The position numbers and the translations under genes are program-made. DNA of 11,974 nucleotides from Marinosulfonomonas sp. (GTDB lineage Bacteria; Pseudomonadota; Alphaproteobacteria; Rhodobacterales; Rhodobacteraceae): NCBI GenBank assembly GCA_015494385.1, contig WGBJ01000492.1:1-11974 (forward strand), given 5' to 3'. The notes below the pieces were generated by a model that saw only the letters and a program-made list of their open reading frames with translations, did no database searches and was not told where the DNA came from. This document shows positions 7,603 to 11,974 of this stretch, piece by piece; position 1 is the first letter of the stretch, and the number at the start of each line of letters is the position of its first letter.

Positions 7603-8860
7603 CCCGCCCAAATCCGCCCTGTTGGGCCTGTATCTGACGGCCAGCCCCCTGATCCGCCTGTTCGCCCGCCGCCATCTGGAAAAGCGCGTGTTGCGTGGCA
7701 AGGAAGACGGGCAGCGGTATCGCGAAAAGCTGGGGCTGACCGATGTGCCCCGCCCCGATGGCCCGCTGGTCTGGATGCATGCGGTGGGAGTGGGTGAATT
7801 GTTGGCCCTGCCCGCCTTGATCCGTGAAATGCAGGCCCATGATCCGGCGCTGAATTTCCTGCTGACATCCTCGGCCAAAACCTCGGCGCAGGCGATTGAA
7901 CACAACCTGCCGCCGCACACCATCCATCAGTTTTTGCCACTGGACACCCGCGCCTATATCCGCCGGTTTCTGGACCACTGGCAACCGCAACTGTCCGTCT
8001 GGGCCGAACGCGACATCTGGCCGGTGTTCCTGACGGAAATCGAGCGGCGCAATATCCCGCTGGCCCTGATCAACGGCAGGATGAGCCACGAGTCCGCGGC
8101 CAAAAAACACCGCGCCAAGGCGATGTTCGCCGCCCTTTACGCCAAGTTCCGGTTTATCGAAGTGCAGGATATTGAGAGCGCTGAGGGGTTTGCCAGCCTT
8201 GGCGTGCCCGCTGACAAGATTTCCGTCACCGGCACTTTGAAAGCAGGTGCCGATCCGCTGGCCGATCAGCCGGAAAAGCGCGCCGAAATGGAACAAGCCC
8301 TGGCGGGGCGGCCCGTCTGGCTCGCGGCCTCGACCCATCCCGAGGATGAAATCGCCGTGTTCAAGGCGCACCGGCTGGTTCTGGAAACCGCACCCGATAC
8401 CTGCCTGATCCTCGCCCCGCGTGACCCGTCCCGTGCTGGCCGAATATTGAATCACGCGCTCGATCTGGGCTTTGATGCCGCCATTCTGGACAAGGCGGGC
8501 AGCCTGAAAGGCGCGCAGATCGCCATCATTGACCGGATCGGAGAGTTGGGCCTGTGGTTCCGGCTGGCGGATCGCTGTTTCATTGGTGGCTCTATCGCCC
8601 CCGTTGGCGGGCATAACCCGTATGAGCCGGCCCGACTGGATTGCGCCATCACCTATGGTCCCAATGTGCAGAACTTCGCGGATGACTACGCCGCCTTCCA
8701 TGCCGCAAATGCCGCGCGGCAGGTGACGGACGGGGAAACCCTGGCCGAGGCACTGCTGGACCCCGCCCTGACAGATCTGCGCCCCACCGCCGCCAAGGTG
8801 GCCGATGCGGGGCGGCAAGCGGTTGTCAGGACGGCGGAACGATTGTTGGGGATGATGTAA
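7595..8860 (+). CDS. WaaA/KdtA-like glycosyltransferase (GT30, Kdo-transferase family), variant motif
   Basis: A 421-residue protein of the normal length for Kdo transferases, which add Kdo from CMP-Kdo to lipid A on the inner face of the inner membrane. The N-terminus is the usual hydrophobic anchor followed by RVLRGKEDGQRYREKLG. Family motifs are VWMHAVGVGE (59-68, catalytic Glu68), AASTHPEDE (244-252), ILAPRDPSR (272-280), IGELGLWFRLAD (315-326) and GGSIAPVGGHNPYEP (331-345). The usual E(S/T)E(L/I)WP motif reads ERDIWP (138-143). It starts at TTG 7595 inside neuC, overlapping by 8 bp with AGAG upstream; no ATG is available before conserved residues. Coupling to neuC hints that it may work with a sialic-type acid rather than, or as well as, Kdo, but this is inference. 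It could simply be the housekeeping waaA. Confidence 0.85.
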   Translation: MANPPKSALLGLYLTASPLIRLFARRHLEKRVLRGKEDGQRYREKLGLTDVPRPDGPLVWMHAVGVGELLALPALIREMQAHDPALNFLLTSSAKTSAQAIEHNLPPHTIHQFLPLDTRAYIRRFLDHWQPQLSVWAERDIWPVFLTEIERRNIPLALINGRMSHESAAKKHRAKAMFAALYAKFRFIEVQDIESAEGFASLGVPADKISVTGTLKAGADPLADQPEKRAEMEQALAGRPVWLAASTHPEDEIAVFKAHRLVLETAPDTCLILAPRDPSRAGRILNHALDLGFDAAILDKAGSLKGAQIAIIDRIGELGLWFRLADRCFIGGSIAPVGGHNPYEPARLDCAITYGPNVQNFADDYAAFHAANAARQVTDGETLAEALLDPALTDLRPTAAKVADAGRQAVVRTAERLLGMM

Positions 8861-8951
8861 CACTCCCCAATGTAGCCCTACAATATTCCGCGTGACCCTT
8901 TCTGCCCCTGCCGCTAATCATATCCCCGTATTTAAACAGACAGGTGCCCTG

Positions 8952-9920
8952 ATGTTCACGATTGACGATCTGAAAGCCGCGCAAGATGTGGTTTACCGCC
9001 AGATGCAACCCACCGCGCAAATCCACTGGCCGCAACTGACCTCCCCCACCGGCGCCCATGTCATCGTCAAACACGAAAACCACGCCCCCACCGGTGCCTT
9101 CAAGGTGCGTGGCGGCATTACCTTCATCGACTGGCTGCAACGCACCCACCCCGATGCCCGCGGCATCATCACTGCCACCCGTGGCAACCACGGCCAATCA
9201 CAGGCCCGCGCCGCAACGGCCGCCGGTCTGGTCGCCAAAATCTATGTCCCGCGCGGCAATTCGGTGGAAAAGAACGCCGCCATGCGGGCCTATGGCGCGG
9301 AGCTGGTGGAATTTGGTGATGACTTTGACGAAGCCAAAGCCGAAGCGATGCGCGTGGCCAAGGCCGAAGGGCTGTTCATGGTGCCGCCGTTCCATCCCGA
9401 ACTGATGCGCGGGGTGGCGACCTACGGGGTCGAGCTGTTCACTGCCCACCCCGATCTGGATACGGTCTATGTGCCGATCGGTTGTGGCTCGGGCATTTGC
9501 GGCACCATCACCGCCCGCGATGCGCTGGGGCTGGATACGAAAATCGTCGGCGTGGTGTCGGAAAACGCCCAGACCGCGAAACTGTCGGTCGAGGCCGGAC
9601 AGATGGTCGAAACCAGCTCCGCCGTCACCTTTGCCGATGGCATGGCCGTGCGTGTGCCGGTGCAAAGTGCTTATGACATTTATGCCAAAGGTGCCGACCG
9701 GATCATCACCGTTTCCGATGACGAAGTGGCCGCCGCCATCCGCACCTATTTCACTGGCATCCACAATCTGGCCGAAGGCGCGGGTGCGGCCCCGCTGGCC
9801 GGTCTGATACAGGAAAAGGACCGGATGCAGGGCAAGAAGGTTGGCGTGATCCTGAGCGGTGGCAACATCGACAGCGCCTGGTTTTCCAAGGTATTGATGG
9901 GGGAAACGCCACAACCATAG
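8952..9920 (+). CDS. Threonine/serine dehydratase-like PLP enzyme (fold type II)
   Basis: A 322-residue enzyme of the threonine dehydratase/serine racemase group, which eliminates water from a hydroxy-amino acid to give a 2-oxo acid and ammonia. Lys51 in PTGAFKVRGG would form the Schiff base with PLP. RGNHGQ (77-82) contacts the substrate carboxylate, GCGSGICG (177-184) is the PLP phosphate loop, and SGGNID (302-307) holds the pyridine nitrogen. There is no C-terminal ACT-type regulatory domain, so it resembles catabolic rather than biosynthetic enzymes. The ATG at 8952 is chosen over an upstream GTG in frame (8892) because AGGTG lies five bases before it and family homology begins there. The substrate may be threonine, serine or 3-hydroxyaspartate; the neighbours do not decide. 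It lies 91 bp after the glycosyltransferase. Confidence 0.85.
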   Translation: MFTIDDLKAAQDVVYRQMQPTAQIHWPQLTSPTGAHVIVKHENHAPTGAFKVRGGITFIDWLQRTHPDARGIITATRGNHGQSQARAATAAGLVAKIYVPRGNSVEKNAAMRAYGAELVEFGDDFDEAKAEAMRVAKAEGLFMVPPFHPELMRGVATYGVELFTAHPDLDTVYVPIGCGSGICGTITARDALGLDTKIVGVVSENAQTAKLSVEAGQMVETSSAVTFADGMAVRVPVQSAYDIYAKGADRIITVSDDEVAAAIRTYFTGIHNLAEGAGAAPLAGLIQEKDRMQGKKVGVILSGGNIDSAWFSKVLMGETPQP

Positions 9921-10085
9921 GGGGAAACCGCGCATCAAATCGTTAATTATGCGCAATTTACCACAAATATGGTGAAAACACCTGCTAGTGCTTCCAAATT
10001 GTCTAAAACTTGCCTATTTTAATCTTTAGCAAAGAAAAACACGCTAATAACGCGGGTAACAGGTATTAAACGGCGGCAAAAAGAC

Positions 10086-10562
10086 GTGACTTTAGTCAAG
10101 GTAAAACACAAGCCACAGCGGCTGGATGTGTCGCATAAGCATGACGTGCGCACCCAGTTCGGTGCGCTGTGCTATCGCATCCATGATGGCAAGGTGCAGG
10201 TGCTGCTGGTGACCAGCCGCGGCACAGGGCGCTGGATCATCCCCAAGGGCTGGCCGATGGATGGCGAAACCCCCGCCGGTGCCGCCGCGACCGAAGCGTT
10301 CGAGGAAGCTGGCGTCGAAGGCAAGCCATCGGACATCTGCCTTGGCATCTATTCCTACACCAAGGCCCTGCCCAAAGGGGACAATCTGCCGATCATCGTC
10401 GCGGTGTTCCCGTTCAAGGTTAAGCGGGTTCTGAAAGAATACCCCGAGGCAGGCCAGCGCAAGCGCAAATGGTTCAGCCTGAAAAAAGCGGCCATGATGA
10501 TCAGCGAGCCGGAGTTGGGGCCATTGATCCGCAATTTCGACCCGAAACGGCTTAAGCATTAG
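10086..10562 (+). CDS. NUDIX hydrolase, DIPP-like
   Basis: A 158-residue single-domain NUDIX protein resembling diphosphoinositol-polyphosphate/diadenosine-polyphosphate hydrolases: TQFGALCYRI leads into RWIIPKGWPM (49-58), typical of that branch. The NUDIX box begins at Gly55 with Glu61 and continues TEAFEEAGV (69-77). The catalytic, metal-binding Glu pair EE (73-74) is present, but the Arg normally found at 69 (REUXEE) is Thr. In this fold that Arg orients the catalytic Glu, so activity may be altered. The GTG start at 10086 is the first usable start after an in-frame TAA; GGCGG lies about nine bases upstream. A short inverted repeat, TGACTTTAGTCA (10087-10098), overlaps the start. The preceding 165-bp gap is AT-rich and probably holds the promoter, though I see no convincing box pair. 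Confidence 0.85.
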   Translation: MTLVKVKHKPQRLDVSHKHDVRTQFGALCYRIHDGKVQVLLVTSRGTGRWIIPKGWPMDGETPAGAAATEAFEEAGVEGKPSDICLGIYSYTKALPKGDNLPIIVAVFPFKVKRVLKEYPEAGQRKRKWFSLKKAAMMISEPELGPLIRNFDPKRLKH

Positions 10563-10622
10563 GGCGTTGATTTCGGGCCGCGAATGGTTACCTTTGATCT
10601 GCACAATACAAAGGCCAAGGCA

Positions 10623-11075
10623 ATGATCCGCTATTCGCTAAAATGCGAAAATGACCACAGGTTTGAAAGCTGGTTCCAGTCGGGACCGGCCTTTGACAAA
10701 CTGTATGCCGCCAAAATGGTCGCCTGCCCGACCTGCGCCAGCACATCGGTGGAAAAGGCCATCATGGCCCCGCGCGTGCGCACCGCCCGCAAGGCCGCAC
10801 AGCCCCCGCAACCGGAGCTTCAGCAACCGGACGCCCCGCTGACCACCCCGCAAAACGATGCGGAACGCGCCATTGCCGAGCTGAAAATTCAGGTCGAGGC
10901 CAATTCGGAATATGTCGGCATGGAATTTGCAACCCAGGCCCGCGCCATCCACGAGGGCGACGCGCCCGAACGCCCGATCTATGGCGAGGCCGAACCGGAA
11001 GAAGCCAAAAAGCTGCTGGAAGACGGCGTGCCCGTGGCCCCCCTGCCCTTCACCCCCAGCCGCAAAACCAATTAG
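10623..11075 (+). CDS. DUF1178 family protein
   Basis: A 150-residue protein of the conserved, uncharacterised DUF1178 family, recognised by its start MIRYSLKCENDHRFESWFQS. Cys8/His12 and the CPTC pair (35-38) look like a small zinc-ribbon at the N-terminus. The middle (55-80) is a proline/glutamine-rich linker, and the conserved C-terminal part contains EANSEYVGMEFATQARAIHE (92-111) and the GEAEPEEAKKLLEDGVPVAP stretch. The ATG at 10623 is chosen because homology begins there; a frame extension to 10584 is less likely. No function is assigned. It lies 60 bp after the NUDIX gene, probably on one transcript. Its TAG stop (11073-11075) coincides with the left end of the inserted repeat element. 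Confidence 0.85.
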   Translation: MIRYSLKCENDHRFESWFQSGPAFDKLYAAKMVACPTCASTSVEKAIMAPRVRTARKAAQPPQPELQQPDAPLTTPQNDAERAIAELKIQVEANSEYVGMEFATQARAIHEGDAPERPIYGEAEPEEAKKLLEDGVPVAPLPFTPSRKTN

Positions 11076-11098
11076 GGTCAGGACCCATTAATCCTGCA
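11075..11098 (+). repeat. Left terminal inverted repeat of the element
   Basis: 24 bp, perfectly inverted relative to 11318-11341. Its first 12 bp (GGGTC-AG-GACCC) are themselves a small palindrome and are followed by the palindrome ATTAAT. Beyond TGCA the similarity resumes as CATCAG (11100-11105) against CTGATG (11311-11316). Confidence 0.9.
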
Positions 11099-11104
11099 CC
11101 ATCA

Positions 11105-11203
11105 GTTCATCCTGAATACCCTTAATGCCATGAATTCAAACGGAAACATAGTGGTTCTATGTGACGTTTGAATGAAGCCGCAGGAAGGGTATTCAGGATG
11201 AAC
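11105..11203. repeat. Internal hairpin A of the element
   Basis: The outer arms GTTCATCCTGAATACCCTT (11105-11123) and its exact reverse complement (11185-11203) are 19 bp. Inside, ATTCAAACG (11134-11142) pairs with CGTTTGAAT (11165-11173), and ACATAG (11146-11151) pairs with CTATGT (11157-11162) around a TGGTT loop. The internal loops are asymmetric. The stacked stems make one of the longest potential hairpins in the window. Confidence 0.9.
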
Positions 11204-11229
11204 CCGAAGGGCGCGGCCATTTTTCACCA

Positions 11230-11290
11230 CTAACCTGCACAAAATACACCTATGTGACCCCGCCACATCTCTATATTTTGCACAGGTTAG
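11230..11290. repeat. Internal hairpin B of the element
   Basis: CTAACCTGCACAAAATA (11230-11246) pairs with TATTTTGCACAGGTTAG (11274-11290) at 15 of 17 positions; the two mismatches are adjacent in the middle. An inner stem ATGTG (11252-11256) with CACAT (11264-11268) closes it. Flanking TTTTT (11220-11224) and AAAAA, and GCGCG with CGCGC further out, can extend the stem imperfectly. Confidence 0.8.
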
Positions 11291-11317
11291 AGGCAAAAAC
11301 TGATCTCGCGCTGATGA

Positions 11318-11341
11318 TGCAGGATTAATGGGTCCTGACCC
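11318..11341 (-). repeat. Right terminal inverted repeat of the element
   Basis: The exact reverse complement of 11075-11098. It ends 91 bp upstream of the lysC start and is followed by TA (11342-11343). Confidence 0.9.
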
Positions 11342-11368
11342 TAGGCGCATTGCCGCATTCAGCCCCTC

Positions 11369-11397
11369 TTGCCCTGACGCCAATCGCCCCGTAAACA
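11369..11397 (+). promoter_or_regulatory. Candidate lysC promoter just outside the inserted element
   Basis: TTGCCC (11369-11374), 17-bp spacer, TAAACA (11392-11397), about 35 bp before the lysC ATG. The -35 matches the consensus at four positions and the -10 at three. The whole box pair lies to the right of the element, so insertion would have spared it. Confidence 0.35.
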
Positions 11398-11432
11398 CCC
11401 TCTGAACAAAAGCAAAGTTGCAAAGGGCGGAT

Positions 11433-11974
11433 ATGCCGACACTTGTGATGAAATTCGGTGGCACTTCGGTGGCCACACTTGACCGCATACGCCGCGCCGC
11501 CAAACGGGTCGGCGTCGAGGTGGCCAAGGGCTATGACGTGATCGTCATCGTCTCGGCCATGTCGGGCAAAACCAATGAACTGGTGGGCTGGGTCGAAGAA
11601 ACCTCGCCGCTGTTTGACGCGCGGGAATATGATGCCGTGGTGTCCTCGGGCGAAAATGTCACCGCCGGTCTGATGGCGCTGATCCTGCAGGAAATGGACG
11701 TGCCGGCCCGTAGTTGGCAGGGCTGGCAGGTGCCGCTGAAAACCAATTCGGTGCATTCGGCCGCAAGGATCGAGGAAATCCCGACCGACAATATCAACAC
11801 CAAATTCGCCGAGGGCATGAAGGTGGCTGTGGTTGCCGGCTTTCAGGGCGTCAGCCCCGAAGGGCGCATCACCACGCTGGGCCGTGGTGGCTCGGACACC
11901 ACCGCGGTGGCCTTTGCCGCTGCTTTCGATGCCGAACGTTGTGATATCTACACCGATGTGGACGGCGTCTATAC
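11433..11974 (+). CDS. lysC: Aspartate kinase, N-terminal part (runs off the right edge)
   Basis: The first 180 codons of aspartokinase, which phosphorylates aspartate to open the lysine, threonine, methionine and diaminopimelate pathway. The N-terminus [13 protein letters not shown] contains the ATP-binding KFGGTS. Further kinase-domain motifs follow in order: [11 protein letters not shown] (about 40-50), [11 protein letters not shown] (70-80), [17 protein letters not shown] and [11 protein letters not shown]. The C-terminal ACT regulatory domains, and so the feedback type, lie outside the window. The ATG is preceded by GGGCGG, a modest ribosome-binding site. Upstream are its likely promoter and the MITE-like element. 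Confidence 0.96.
   Translation, partial: MPTLVMKFGGTSVATLDRIRRAAKRVGVEVAKGYDVIVIVSAMSGKTNELVGWVEETSPLFDAREYDAVVSSGENVTAGLMALILQEMDVPARSWQGWQVPLKTNSVHSAARIEEIPTDNINTKFAEGMKVAVVAGFQGVSPEGRITTLGRGGSDTTAVAFAAAFDAERCDIYTDVDGVY

Larger units (their letters stand above)
11075..11341. mobile_element. 267-bp non-coding MITE-like element with TA flanks and two internal hairpins
   Basis: The element begins GGGTCAGGACCCATTAAT and ends with the exact reverse complement. With the flanking TA dinucleotides (11073-11074 and 11342-11343) the inverted termini match over 26 bp, and over 33 bp with one mismatch. TA at both ends fits a target duplication of the IS630/Tc1-mariner type or another TA-targeting transposase. 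No transposase and no convincing open frame lie inside. Between the termini are two large hairpins (11105-11203 and 11230-11290), so one strand can fold as a three-way junction. Removing the element and one TA joins ACCAATTA to GGCGCATT, a plausible empty site. That it was mobilised in trans by a related IS is inference. Confidence 0.75.

Noticed and set aside
7418..8863. A long open frame on the minus strand (481 codons)
   Set aside because: It is antisense to neuC and the WaaA-like gene, which have full family motifs; its translation has no recognisable domain and is rich in Gly, Gln and Arg as expected of a shadow frame in GC-rich DNA.
9930..9954. GCGCAT...ATGCGC inverted repeat after the dehydratase gene, as a terminator
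   Set aside because: It has only 6-bp arms with a 13-nt loop and no T-tract; too weak to call.
11102..11527. Minus-strand frame crossing the repeat element and the start of lysC
   Set aside because: It reads through hairpins and antisense to lysC; there are no transposase motifs, so the element is treated as non-coding.
1..11974. CRISPR array, prophage genes, riboswitches
   Set aside because: No regularly spaced direct repeats, phage structural or integrase genes, or recognisable riboswitch cores were seen on either strand.

Overview
The window looks like a chromosomal stretch of an alphaproteobacterium in the Rhodobacterales (Roseobacter-type Rhodobacteraceae). I infer this from protein character and gene order: a PCMT-family methyltransferase followed by a TolC-family exporter, a dctP-dctQ-dctM TRAP operon, and NUDIX - DUF1178 - aspartate kinase. 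No database search was possible, so the taxonomic placement is inference. There is no phage, CRISPR array or plasmid module.

Layout. Positions 1-1872 (minus strand) hold a PCMT-like methyltransferase followed by the first 391 codons of a TolC-family outer-membrane protein, which runs off the left edge. A 279-bp divergent intergenic region with two small palindromes separates them from a plus-strand TRAP transporter (2152-5074). Its binding-protein gene is separated from the two membrane genes by a strong hairpin plus T-tract. A terminator-like hairpin and tRNA-Cys(GCA) follow (5207-5315). Next come neuB, neuC and a WaaA/KdtA-like glycosyltransferase (5392-8860); neuC and the glycosyltransferase overlap. 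Together they look like a pathway that makes a nonulosonic (sialic-type) acid and attaches an acidic sugar to lipid A or LPS, but the CMP-sugar synthetase is not in the window. A fold-type-II PLP threonine/serine-type dehydratase (8952-9920), a DIPP-like NUDIX hydrolase (10086-10562) and a DUF1178 protein (10623-11075) follow. The window ends inside lysC (aspartate kinase, from 11433).

The most unusual structure is a 267-bp non-coding element between DUF1178 and lysC (11075-11341). It has 24-bp perfect terminal inverted repeats flanked by TA on both sides, and it contains two further long hairpins side by side, so a single strand could fold into a three-way junction. It looks like a MITE-type non-autonomous element inserted at a TA inside the stop codon of the DUF1178 gene, with the stop codon retained. 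Other points of interest are sequence departures from family consensus in the NeuB, the WaaA-like protein and the PCMT-like protein. None of these amounts to a proven new system; the element and the neuBC-waaA cluster are the best candidates for follow-up.
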